DNA of 64,000 nt from Agapanthus africanus (taxonomy: Eukaryota > Streptophyta > Magnoliopsida > Asparagales > Amaryllidaceae), in assembly GCA_030015575.1 (NCBI GenBank), contig CM057339.1:769188809-769252808 (forward strand), read 5' to 3'. Made by a program: the position numbers and the translations under genes. How positions within the stretch are numbered: the first letter of the stretch is position 1; every line of letters starts with the position of its first letter. Below are positions 12,108 to 23,157 of this stretch, piece by piece. Under the pieces are notes generated by a model. That model ran no database searches. It was not told the DNA's origin and saw only the letters and a list, made by a program, of their open reading frames with translations.

Positions 12108-14306
12108 TGTTAGTTATATGTATGCCTTAGAGGCCATTACTGTACATTGGATGTATAATGTAGTGGATGCTGGGACATATATAGGTAGGACTTTCTTGCT
12201 CGACATGATAGTACGCTATCTAGTTGCTCTTTATCTTAACATGTCTACTTGCTGTCTCTCTATTACATGTTGATAAAGCTCTTAGGATATGTGCTCGACT
12301 TTCAGGACTGTGATGTAGATCATACTAGTGGGGCCTGGGTAGTCCATGAGTACATCCTTCAATGTTCCTAGTCATGGGAATATCAAGACGAGGCATCGAT
12401 ATTCCAGAGTAGACTAGCGCATATCTTCTCGACCCATATGATGGGCGATGGATGATCCCATATCCATTGATATTTGATATCAGAGATGGTATGCGGGTGC
12501 TCAGTGGAGACTGGGTACACTGAACGGACTCGCCGAGAACTCCCAGATAGTATTATACCTCACGTCAGATGGCAGTTCTCTGGTGACACTGGTACAGCTT
12601 AGTCTTTTGACCCGAGATCGTCATAAAGTCTTGTGTGTCTCCCACTGTGCTTTGATTTCCACCCTACCACGGCTCTACTGAGTCGTGCAAACAAGTTGTT
12701 TTTGGGTACAGTCTCGATTCACATGGAGGCAATGAGCAATAGGAGGGGATTCGTCTCTCCCGGTATTGGGGGTTGATGTTGCGCTATGCTCGACTGGCCA
12801 TAACTGGAAATCCCTGTCCAGGGTTGCAGTGATATACTGGTAAGAGTTATCAGTAGTTTCACTCTTGTTATGGACCTTACATCGGCATGACTTATCAAGC
12901 TACTTGGGTCTGACGTTTACCACCCCTAGGCGAGATATGCGACATATCAGACGAACAGACCGGACTGTACGGTAAGTGTTACTGGTTAGATTCACAGGAG
13001 TGAGCGGGCTTGCTCGTCGATCTTCTGATCGCTCAATACCCGGGTGGCCATTACGTTTAGAAGACCGCTTGCGGCTTGTGGGTGTTTGATATGATCATCA
13101 CCTGCTGCCGGCGTATTGACGAGTCTTTAGAGTCCTACACAGAGGTTTCCTGGCTCAAGCGAAACGAAATAGGAGCGCATATGAGATATGTGCGGGACCG
13201 AGAATAATACCAGTATGTGATACTGAATTCTATTCTCACGATTTGTATCATCGGACGGTTATATAGGATATAGCCGGGTTACCGAATCAAATGTTGATTC
13301 GATATATTGATACACTTGATATTAGTCGGTTATATGCAGTATGACCGGATCATTAAATCAAGTGTTGATTTAATGATTTAATGTATAATTATATATTTGA
13401 TATATTACTTTACATTAACTAGTATTGGTTCACTTAAGATTATTTTTCTCATTAGATTGTGCACATTGTATATATGATATATGTCTGTGCACTACTTTGT
13501 ATCATGTTTGATGATACATGTAAACTTGGGTGTGTATGCTTTAAACCATGTTTAGGTTAATGGTTAGGGTTTTAACTTATTTATTTATTTTATTTATTCA
13601 TTTATGGAAAAAAATAAAATGGTGGTTTTCTTTCTTTGCTTTAAGCTTCATGAAGCTTCTTAGCATCTTTGACCATTTTGTCTTTTCCTTTAACCTAATC
13701 ATTACACCTAAACCCTAGTTTGTTCTCTACATGTGTTAACTCACCAATGGTTGCAATATGATAAACTTCACTTGAATTTTCTTTTAGAAATAATTCATTT
13801 TCTTTTCTTCTTCTTCTTCTTCATGAAGTGAAGAAACCTTTCTTAAAAAATTTCAAGTGATGAAATCAAGTGAGAAATCCAATTCTAAAGTGAACCCACT
13901 TCCTATTTCTTCATCCTCTACCACTTGCCATGTAGTAGAGTGTGTTATCTTCACAAGTTTCATGACTTAGTGAAGATGGAGCTTGAGTTTGAGTCGCCTC
14001 GACGTAGATCATCTTCGGCATCGAAGTCAACGACCTAGCCCGATCATTTCTCCAAAGAAACCATCGCTAGAGTCCGGGATTCCGATGATCGCAGTGGAGG
14101 GACGTCAACATGGAGCTAAAGAAGTGGAGGACCGGATCTACAAAGATTGTAATCCCTTTCACTTGTAGTTAAGTTGTTAACTTGCTTGTAGTTTCGCCTT
14201 GCCTCTAGTTAACGATCTTGCATTAGGGTTTCTCGGCACATATTATTTTGAATTTGGCATGGTTGATCAGTTGTAAAACCTTATGGGTGTGCCTAGGAAC
14301 TCTACA
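12108..14306 (+). mobile_element. Copia LTR, copy 1 (3' LTR, about 2.2 kb)
   Basis: The LTR starts TGTTAGTTATATG and ends near AACTCTACA. It matches copies at 21312-22722, 23158-25328 and 62561 onward along most of its length. Typical shared stretches are CATATATAGG near the start, CGATAGGAGGGGATTCGTC in the middle and CCGGACTGTACGGTA later. Two stacked hairpin modules (13256-13373) and a 16-bp perfect palindrome AAGCTTCATGAAGCTT (13643-13658) lie in the second half. The left side is the matching pol remnant and polypurine tract. The right side breaks directly into the gag of Tat element F, so this element is inserted in, or joined to, F. The exact 3' end is uncertain by a few bases. Confidence 0.88.
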
Positions 14307-14308
14307 CC

Positions 14309-17300
14309 TCTCACTTCTTTTGACAGCAGAAGGGCATCGAGAATGCTTAGCTGTGAGGGTAGCTTCCTCAAGTGTGCCAGAACGTTGTAATCCACCTTGT
14401 TTTTCTTGGGCGGGTCCTTAGCTGTCAGATCTTTGACGACTTGATCATCAAGGGCGATATCTTCATGGACTTTTTCTTTCCCTTTATCTTTTCTATTCGA
14501 TCCACTATTAGCAGGTCCAAGATTCTTTTCTGGCAGCGTACGATTGCGCAGCTGAATGTTCTCACAGGTCTTCATTTCTTCCGTCTCGGAAATGGGTTCT
14601 TTTAAGAGAGGGCCAAGGGCTATTTCTTCATCAGAATCGCTCCCGAATGTGAGAACTTGCGATCCCCCAGCGTCAACCATATAACAGTTGCCGGTCGTTC
14701 TTTTGTGCTGTTCGGTCGTATTTCTTTGCTCCCGACGAGTTTTGCGTTTCATCCGCTTGAAATGTTGTCGGTGAGCAACATATCCCTGCCACCAATTTTT
14801 AAAAGCGTTGCACTCTTTAGTAGGGTGCGCAATCTTTTGATGATATAAGCAGTAGCTAGGATGTATATCCGCTTTATTAGGAGTGTTTCCTTCGGAGGGT
14901 GGCAGCTTCATTCCTGTCGATATGGCTTTGGCGAACCTCTCCCTCGTCTTGAACTTGCTTTTATTTGTGGTGGATGTACTTTGATCTGGTGGAAGTGTTT
15001 TAACCCTTTCGTCCAGTCGCCGGTATTTGGCCTTTTCAAATATGGCCATCTCATTCTCCCGATCAGCTTTGCTTTTAAGACGGGCTTTGTTCAGGAATGC
15101 ATCAATCATTTCTTCTGATGGTCCTAGAAGTTCAGGCTTAGGATTTGCCCCCGGTTTCTCTGCATTCAGGGCTTCTTCACCGTTTATTAACGAGTGAAAG
15201 ATCACATGATAGCTTGCCACATAATCCTCAGACTCGTCCAACGAATCTTCTCCATTGTCATCATCTCCGTCCTCAAGGACATGGCTAAGAAATTCTTGAA
15301 GTGTGACTGGAGTCCGCGTCTTCTGGTTATATTCTTACAACACGTCAATCTCTTTTTGCAGGTCCGTGCGCTTATCACCGTGCTTCACGGGCTTTTGGCC
15401 TTCTTATTGTTCTTCGAAGATTTTGACGGCTGGGTGTGAGCACTTTGACTATCACCACCAATTTTTGGAGTTGGGCGCGGCTTCAGCATTTCCTCGATGA
15501 CTTCGGGTTCTAGCGGATTTTTTCATTCGATTTCCGGGCATGTTTGGAGATCCCTCAACATTCTTTTAGTCTTGGCTGAAAGAACGACCTCCCATGGAGC
15601 TTCCTCTATAAAAAAGTATGATGCCCCCGTTGTGTCTACCCTTTTAGGAGCATGTGGTTGAGGCGGGCTTACTTTCCAATTCTCGGACAGTGCGAACTTG
15701 TCCTGTTGGTATTGGTCTTCGATCTAGCCTTTAAAAACGAAGCAATCTTCAATTGGATGGCTTACCGCTTGGTGGTAGGGGCAATAATTAGGATTATTAT
15801 CCTTACCAGGTTGCAATGATCGTTTTGGATTCGGCAAATTAATGAGCCTATTGTGCACCGCTAGCTCGAACAATCTCCTCGTTTTGTCCCGGGGAAACGA
15901 ATAAGGGCGTTTCATTTTCTCATTATAGTATCACCGTCTCTCTTCTAAGTGATCAGTTAGTTTTGGACCACTGGGCTGCTGTTGAGCATTGGCGACGAAA
16001 GTCGCCTTCCCTTTCCCTTTTTCGTTCCGCGGCTCTGGCTTCGAAGAGGAAGGCCTGTGACCCATCCGGTCCATTTGGACCAGCTTATCAATCAAGGAAT
16101 GGAAAGTGGTTAGCTTGAAAAACATCATAAATTGGGAGATGGTCGCTTGAGGGTCGAGAGTTCCCACGAACATGCCCACCGCCGGTGCTTCTTCGATGCG
16201 CTGCTCGCACTTCGACCATAAATTCTGCCATTGTATCGTGTATTGAACCCATGTCTCGCCTGGCTTCACCCTGGCATTGATCAATGCCGTTATTGGGGTG
16301 CGTTCACTAGCACTCGCGAAACGCTGGGTGAATAGTAGCTCCATCTCTGCAAACGTTTTGACGGAGTCATTGGGAAGCTCCGAGTACCACTCAAACGCCG
16401 TCTCCGACAGGCTACCAACAAACTAGCGGAGCATAAGTTTATCGTCACCTCCCGTGTTTCCGCACAAGGCTCTGAATTGAGCAACGTGCTGATGCAGATT
16501 TCCCGTCCCTTTATATACATGGAATTTAGGGATCGTATATCCCGGCGGGTACCTTATTTGGTCATACCAGCCCGGATAGGGTCGTCCCGTTTTAACGATC
16601 TGCCCAGCTGCTTCATTCGCCTGGTGAGCTCGTATTTGCTGAGCGATATAATCATCGAGCGTGGATTTAGAGATGGCCTCCTCCTTGGCTGCTGAAAGAG
16701 CCGGAGGAGGGTTCGATGTCTCTCCTCTGTCATCTTCAATGATAATCGGGGGGTCTTCAGCTGGAGGTTCCGGCTGTAACATCATCCCAGCTATGTCTTG
16801 GAACAACAGAGCCATTCGTTTGATGTTGGCTGCCTGTTCCGCGGCCTCTTTTTCTTTCCTCTCGAGCATTCTTCGGAGGAATTCAGTATCAGTTTCTCCT
16901 GATGCCGCTCTGAGGTCTCCGGATTTTCCTTCGGCCCAGTGAGTGCGGCCATTGCAGTCAGCATCTCCTGAAGTTTCTGCTGCTGTTGTTCTTGAGCCTT
17001 TGTTATCGATCGGGTAAGCGGTCGATGACCCGTGGAAGCATGGCTTTCCTATTTTCTGGAAGCCATATAGACGGTATATGTTACCATGCTCCCAGACTTG
17101 GAGCGTTTAGACCCAGCGTCATTGTGGTTTGCCGCGGTCGCAAGGGCTTTCTCCGGCCTCCTTCTTTTATGAGCAGTTTACGTTGAGGGAGCCGTTGCAG
17201 CGGGAACCCAGACGGCTGTCGCCTTTTGTGGCTTGACAGGATGGTTTTCTCCTTGTCGAGCTTTAAGCTTCTTTGATCGGCGAGAGTAGTCCTGGTCAAT

Positions 17301-18156
17301 CACCGATTCCTGGATCTGTCTCCAGACTTTGTAAATTTTGGAGGACAGCCGCTGAGGGGGCTGCTCCGGCTTCGCCTTCTGTGTATTCTCCACAGGTGGA
17401 GGAAATCCCTTCAGCACTGCAGTAAGAGAGTTCCTGCGCACCTTGTTAAGCAATTCAAAGCTGTTCCCGGTTGGAACAGCAGCATCGATTTCCACCGTTG
17501 GAGCTGGTGGAGTTAACCCAGACGGAGAGCTGCCCCAGCCTTCCTTACTCGACGCCAGTGACGACGGTGAGCATGTCGTGCGAATGGTGTTGGTTCAGCT
17601 ATGGGGATGACTTCATCATGCCCCTGTCTTGGCGGAGGGTTGTCGCCGGTGTCAGCCTCTCGAAGACCGATGTCCGTTGAGAAGCAGTATCCAATCTGTC
17701 AAAGACAGACCTTTGGGCAGGAGCGGGAGCCGGAGTGGCCAGCATTGTAAAGACTGATCCTTTGATGGGAGAAGCTTCTTTGGTGACCTCGAGAGCAGGA
17801 ATGGCTATCCGTTTTGGGATGGCCGCTTTGGGTATCGTGGGCTTCTTGGCGGGCCCATTGGAGTTCAGGCTCAGCCTATCGAAGACTGATGCTGTCGGCT
17901 TGGCATTGAATGGTCCGTTGAGATGGGTCGTGGTGTTGGTGAGTCGATCAAAGACCGACTTCTTCTGCGCTTCTTGTGGCAGCGTGATGTTAACGCTCAC
18001 TGGTAGGAGCATGGTCCCGAAGAACAACCCGGTGGTAGCCTGCGGTACCTGCTATACCAGCATTGTGAAAACGGAGGCCACTTGGGGCCCGTAGGTTACA
18101 CCTCCAGATGACGCGGAATGAGAGTTGCAGTTGCAGCTGGAGCAGGTTGAAGCCAT
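14309..18156 (-). pseudogene. Tat-lineage gag region (element F, truncated)
   Basis: The minus strand encodes the gag region of a Tat element very similar to element D. From the start ATG (18156): a Cys-rich start (CSSCNCNSHS); repeated SVFDRL/SVFERL motifs (18000-17640); GYVIHT-like and Gln-rich linker; LLFQDIAGMMLQ (16830); the capsid domain with FHVYKGTGNLHQHVAQF and ETWVQYTIQWQNLWSKCE (16530-16080); zinc-knuckle-like YCPYHQAVSHPIEDC (15760); a second knuckle YCLYHQKIAHPTKEC (14850); and an acidic FGSDSDEE motif (about 14635). Stops and frameshifts interrupt it, including a TAG soon after the start. Homology to D ends at 14309, immediately beside a copia LTR, so protease and pol are lost. 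Confidence 0.9.
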
Positions 18157-18284
18157 TGATCTTCTTTCTTCTGCACGGAGCAAGACACCAAATCTTAGTA
18201 CCTCAAACCTAAGGGCAACCATATCAAACCACGATTCATTCGCGAACACGACACACGAAGTGTGGAGTGGAAAGAGGAAGATGA

Positions 18285-18302
18285 CCTGCCGGGCGTGCCA
18301 GA
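18285..18302 (-). other. Primer-binding site of Tat element F
   Basis: The minus strand reads TCTGGCACGCCCGGCAGG, three bases inside the LTR end. The same site occurs as TCTGGCACGCCCGGTGGGAC in D (38451-38470) and with one change in C (27961-27980), always just after an LTR ending in CA (CG in F). The matching tRNA was not identified by eye. Confidence 0.8.
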
Positions 18303-18860
18303 ATCCGTTCTCCACCGAAAATCGCGACCGGGACGTTGGGACGTCGGCGCCTGAATTCCGAGGGCAGATGCTAATTGGTGCTATCCGTCCACCTCTCCGA
18401 AGATGCCAAGTTGATTTATGACACCATGTATCAAAGGTTTAAACGGATGCGGCCGATGTAGCAGACTTCGTCAGATTCCCCCCGTTGAGGGGTTTTTGAT
18501 TATGGGGACGCTCTTCCCTGCAGGCACAAGCCCATGCAGTTAATTACCCTACCGCATCGCGGTAACCGCTTTCTGCTTCTCCAGATGGTCACTTCGTGTC
18601 GTGTTTGTTTGTTTTGTTTTTGGTTGCCCGTGGATTATATATGGAGACTAATTTATGTTGTCGCCAGTAGGACGTGGATTAGTCCGAATCCGTATTTTCT
18701 TAGATTTGGGTTTGGGGGTTGGTTTAAGGATACGTTAGTCTCATTTGAGACCAAGATCAACTTAAACGTTTGTTAAGGATACATTAGTCTAATTTTAGAC
18801 TAAGATCAATGTAACGGGATCGTTTAGATCCAACAAGAGAGCATTTGGACTCTATTGTTT

Positions 18861-19105
18861 AGTTTAGGGACATTGCAGTCGATTAGTTTAAGGACATTAC
18901 GGTCCAATGTTAATTTAAGGACATTTCGGTCCAATGTTAGTTTAAGAACATTTCGGTCCAATGTTAGTTTAAGGACATCTCGGTCAAGGTTAAGGACATC
19001 ATAGTCCATGAGTTTAAAGACCTCACAGTCAAGGTTAAGGACATCATAGTCCATGGGTTTAAGGACCCCACAGTCCAGTTTAAGGACATCGTAGTCCGTG
19101 GAATG
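18861..19105 (-). repeat. 21-27 bp tandem array in Tat LTR
   Basis: About nine units carry AAGGACATTNCGGTCC or close variants, with starts at 18891, 18918, 18945, 18972 and 18993, so the spacing is mostly 27 bp and sometimes 21 bp. Each unit contains GGAC and GTCC as an inverted pair. Element D keeps only about the last two units (37828-37890). Confidence 0.8.
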
Positions 19106-19502
19106 TATGGTTGTCAGGACCCGTCGCCTCTCCGAAGACGTTGAAGGATTACAACGACATGTATCAGAGGGGTTCAGAGATGTACCCTCGAACCAGTTTT
19201 GGTTGGTAGATCTGTAGTCCAATTTGGAAATAAGATCTGTTAAAAGATTTATGAGCATATGGGCTCAATTAATCTGAGTTGAGGACTTATGGCCAATCTT
19301 GGGCTAAGTCCATTCAGGTTAAAATGTTTAACATTTATTTTGGACTGTTGAGCATTTGTTTGGGCTTGGCCCTTTTAACAATGCTGAACATTGATTAGGA
19401 TTTTGACAGTATTTCTGTCTCTTATTGAATGCTGAGCATTCATCATAGCTCTGGGGCTTGTAAAAGAACAATTTATGTTCTGTCAGCGCCCTCGTGAGGG
19501 AC

Positions 19503-19850
19503 ACGTGATGCGCTTGACGCTTTGCGCCAGTCAAAGAGCGCAGTGCGCTTCTGCTGAGTAGCGCACACGTGAGTGACACGTGGCACGCTTGGCGTTGAGC
19601 ACCAGATGATGAGCGCATTGCGCTAATATATGAGCGCATTGCGCTATTAATTCAGTGGCGCACACATGAATGACACGTGGTGTGCTTGACGCTTTGCACC
19701 AGTCCACGAGCGCAGTGCGCTTCTGCTGAGTAGCGCACACGTGAGTGACACGTGGTGCGCTTGGCGCGAGCGCCAGATGATGAGCGCATTGTGCTAAATT
19801 TGGAGCGCTAAGGGTCGTTTAAAATTAAGAGCGCCAAGGCTCTGCAGCAC
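19503..19850 (-). repeat. 172-bp duplication with G-boxes and GCGC palindromes in Tat LTR
   Basis: GCTTGACGCTTTGC occurs at 19512 and 19684, and the following 100 or so bases are repeated at the same 172-bp spacing. Both copies hold CACGTG (G-box core) near ACACGTGAGTGACACGTGG and palindromes of the form AGCGCANTGCGCT. Whether they act as promoter or enhancer elements is inference. Confidence 0.75.
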
Positions 19851-19937
19851 TTTGCGCTAGATGTGGAGCGCTGAGGCTCTTTTGAATTAAGAGCGCTAAG
19901 GTACTTCTTTTATGCAACTTAGATCAGTTTGCGCCCT

Positions 19938-20362
19938 GAGAATTAAATTCTCTTTTTTTTATAAGAAACATTGTCTCAAGGTTTTGAGAACAGAAGTTCT
20001 TATTTTGTAGGAGATGTCTTCAATCTCTTTTGTTGATGAAAGGCTTTGCCTTTATGGATTTATGATCCTTAAGATAATTGAATTATTCTCTCCCCCTTTA
20101 TAATGAGATGTTCATGATCTCAGAAAGACAATTTGTCTTATAGATCTATGATCTGTGAAAGAAGTAAGTACTTCTTTGTTTTATGATGAGATCTTTTTGA
20201 TCTCTTTATAAAAGACTTTGGTCTTTGTAGATTATGATCTTTTAAGAAGAGAATTCTTCTTTTTAATTATAAGATGCTTTCAACTTTTTGTTCATCACCA
20301 TTCTTTTTATCTTGAAGAAAAATCTTCTTTCTTGAGAGCTTGGCTCTTCTTTTAGAGATCTC
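19938..20362 (-). other. Chain of about 15 short hairpins in Tat LTR
   Basis: Perfect or near-perfect inverted repeats follow one another roughly every 28 bases: 19938-19952 (GAGAATT arms), 19974-19989, 19987-20000, 20011-20027, 20039-20053, 20074-20086, 20105-20121, 20125-20139 (AAGACAA arms), 20142-20154, 20158-20177 (AAAGAAGTA, nine-base arms), 20188-20204, 20211-20226, 20244-20261, 20314-20327, 20335-20347 and 20355-20362. Further ones lie at 20696-20707, 20711-20722, 20787-20799 and 20820-20834. The arm sequences all differ, so this is not a simple tandem repeat. Confidence 0.75.
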
Positions 20363-20888
20363 AAAGCTTATGGGGGAGTTCCTCTGTATGTTTCTTTCTC
20401 TTCTTTTTTTATTTTGGAAAGGAGGATCATTGGTCATTGGGACCCACCATCTCTCCGACGACACTGAGAGATTACAGTGTCATATATCGAAGGTGTGGAG
20501 AGATGTACCCTTTGAATCATGTCCCACTCATCAGGGGGAAGAACATGCTGGAGCTTAAGCTTCTCGCTGCTGAAAAAGGCTTCTTTGCGTTCGCGCACGT
20601 GTGTCGCACGTGTTGGGCGCACGTGCGTCGCACATGTTGGGCGCGCATATTTGCACGTAGCATACATGGAGTTTGCACATATGCGTATTATGGGGGGAGC
20701 AAGCTCCTATGGAGAACCCTCCTAACTTGGAGAACTAAGCTCCTTTGAGAATTGAATCTTTTGAGGATTGAACTCTACCTTTTCTAAGAGGTGTCCTCTC
20801 TTATTTATTTGGGAGTAGTAGAGAAGGGATCTCTCTTTTTCCCGATATGGGACTAAAAATGCATTCCCCATATAGTAAAGCATTAGTT

Positions 20889-21250
20889 TAGATTACACGT
20901 GCATAGCACATTTGCTCATAACTTTTGATCCCGGATGAATTATGAGTCCCATAATATATCAAATCGAAGGATTTTTAAAGACAGTTTCGATACCATCAGA
21001 ATTTAGCCATTTCTCATTCATAAGTTTGTCAAAATACAGATCGGAAAATACTGGTTCGCATTTTTTCCTTAGATCATATGTGCATAGCACATTTTCTCAT
21101 AACTTTTGATCCCGGATGAATTATGAGGCGCATAATATATCAAATCAAAGATTTGTTTGAGATTCTTTCAATATCATCAGAATCTAGCTGTTTCTCATTC
21201 GGGAGTTTGTCAAAATACAGCTCGGAAAATACTGGTTTATATTTTCTTAA
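20889..21250 (-). repeat. 181-bp tandem duplication in Tat LTR
   Basis: GATCCCGGATGAATTATGAG begins at 20927 and again at 21108. GTTTGTCAAAATACAG recurs at the same 181-bp spacing (21024, 21205). The copies differ at scattered bases. It lies at the U3 end of the F LTR. Confidence 0.85.
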
Positions 21251-21311
21251 GCGTATCGCTGCCATTTGTTACTTTGGGCTCTTTTGCGCAGAAATTTTTT
21301 TGGCAGGAACA

Positions 21312-22722
21312 AGCGATAGGAGGGGTTTCGTCTCTCCCGGTATTGGGGGTTGATGTTGCACTGTGCTCGATTGGCTATATCAGCAAGTCCCTGGCCAGGG
21401 CTGATGAGATTTATTGATAAGTGTGATCAGTAGTTTCTCGATCTGTTATAGGCCATACATCGGCATGACTTATTGAGTTATTGGGGTCGACGATACCATC
21501 CCTAGACTCGATATGCAGCATATCTGACGAAGAGACCGGACTGTACGGTAAGTGTTGCCGGTTGGCTCAACAGGAGTTTTGACAGATTCGCTTGTTTTTC
21601 TTCTGCTCGCTCAATACCTGGGTGGCTGTTACGTTTAGCTGACCGCTTGCAGCTTGTGGGTGTTTGATATGATCATCACCCACTGCCGGCGTATTGACGA
21701 GTCTTAGAGTCCCACTAAGGGATTACCTAGCTCAGGCGAAACGATGTGGTGGGCATATAGTGATATGCGCAGGTGCTTGATTAAATGCGAGTATGTGATA
21801 CCGCATTATAATCTGGCATTTTCTATTGGTCGGGTCGTATGTGATATGACCGGTTTATTAAATCAATTGTTGATTTAATATTAATGACCATTAGCCATTT
21901 TACTTATAACCTTTTCTTTATTTGTTGTATGCATGAATGTATGTATGTACATATGTTGATATGAATGCACACATGCATGCATACATGTGTCATGGTTGTT
22001 GATACATAGGAGTGGGCTATGCAAGACTCACATGGTTGGATATTTATATATTTTGATTATTGATTAAAGATAATTAGGATTAAATCGTGGTGGGATTTCT
22101 TCTACACTCTTCTCGAGTCAACCATGACTCAAACCATGGTTTAATATCTAATTCATTCTTTAACTCACTAACAAAATATCTAGATATTTTAGAACCATGG
22201 TTATGAGTGAGTAGACTCTCTCATATATTCATTATTCTTTTTATTTTTTGGCATAAGAAATATCTTGAGCTTGCAAAGCCATTCTTCCTCCTCAAAGCTT
22301 ACTACCTCTTCAAAAGTGAGTGAAGGAGATAAAAAGAAAAGATTTTTAAGTGAGATCCAAACCCACATCACCAATCTACACTAGTATAGCCCACTAATTT
22401 AGGTTGTTTGCATCACTTCTACTTTGTTCTAGTGAAGCAAGGAGCTTGAGCTAAGGTACTCCACGGTGGATCGTCGTGGACAACGAAGGACTCAAGCGGA
22501 CCCGTCCAAACACAGAGTTGATCTAAGGAGTCTAAGGAGGAGGTCTACAAAGGTTGTATTACTATCCTCTTAGTGTTATACACTAGATCTAGTATGTGAA
22601 ACTATTTTGTTACCCTAAATTTCTAGTTTGATCCTAGGTTAGTTTGCTTAGCACCCTAAAATTTTAATTGTAGCATGTTTGATGTAAGAAAAACCCTTGT
22701 GTGGTGCTAGGTAAATCCAACA
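21312..22722 (+). mobile_element. Copia LTR, copy 4 (3' part only)
   Basis: Sequence from CGATAGGAGGGG to the terminal CAACA matches the last two thirds of copia LTR copy 1. It retains the CCGGACTGTACGGTAAGTG stretch and one AAATCAATTGTTGATTTA hairpin. Its 5' part is replaced by the LTR of Tat element F, so F inserted into this LTR. The missing left part is not visible in the window. Confidence 0.85.
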
Positions 22723-23157
22723 GATGTATGAGTGGCAGGGGTATACGTGATTTCGTCATGAATGATAGTAGTCGCAATTTCTTTTTCCCTTAATCTAATC
22801 TCTTTATATGTCTTTACTCATTACCTTCTGTACACCACACTCAGGCTAATTGGTTTTCTTCCTTCCCTACCTTTCGGCACCTGCCTATGGTTTGGAAGAA
22901 GATTATCTAATAAGCGCAATATGTGTACTCTCCTAATACCAGGAGCCCTCACAACCTGAAAGAAGGTAAAGGGCAAAGACAACCGAATAATCCTATTCAA
23001 TTTCTCCAGAATCAGAATCCATACTCGAATTGGAACAAGTTCCTTCGAGTTCGTTTGTAACTATACGATGGAATATCCAATAAATGTGGATCTTCGTAGT
23101 GATACAGGGTGTTCTAGAGAAATGCAAAGGTGATGTAGAAGTGGCAAGGATATATGC
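22723..23157. other. Spacer between two copia LTRs
   Basis: No gene or known element is recognisable. The first about 27 bases after the copy 4 LTR (GATGTATGAGTGGCAGGGGT) resemble the last about 27 before the copy 2 LTR (GATGTAGAAGTGGCAAGGAT). This could mark an old target or internal repeat. Confidence 0.4.

Larger units (their letters stand above)
18306..21311 (-). mobile_element. Tat element F 5' LTR (3.0 kb)
   Basis: On the minus strand the LTR starts TGTTCCTGCC at 21311 and ends GAGAACG at 18306. The same end reads GAGAACA in element D, so the termini form the inverted repeat TGTTC/GAACA. The right boundary is independent: copia LTR sequence (CGATAGGAGGGG) resumes at once, which shows F inserted into a copia LTR. 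Inside, from U3 inward, are a 181-bp duplication, a long chain of short hairpins, a 172-bp duplication rich in CACGTG and AGCGCANTGCGCT palindromes, and a 21-27 bp tandem array. The last 620 bp is shared with D (37828-38447). Confidence 0.8.
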
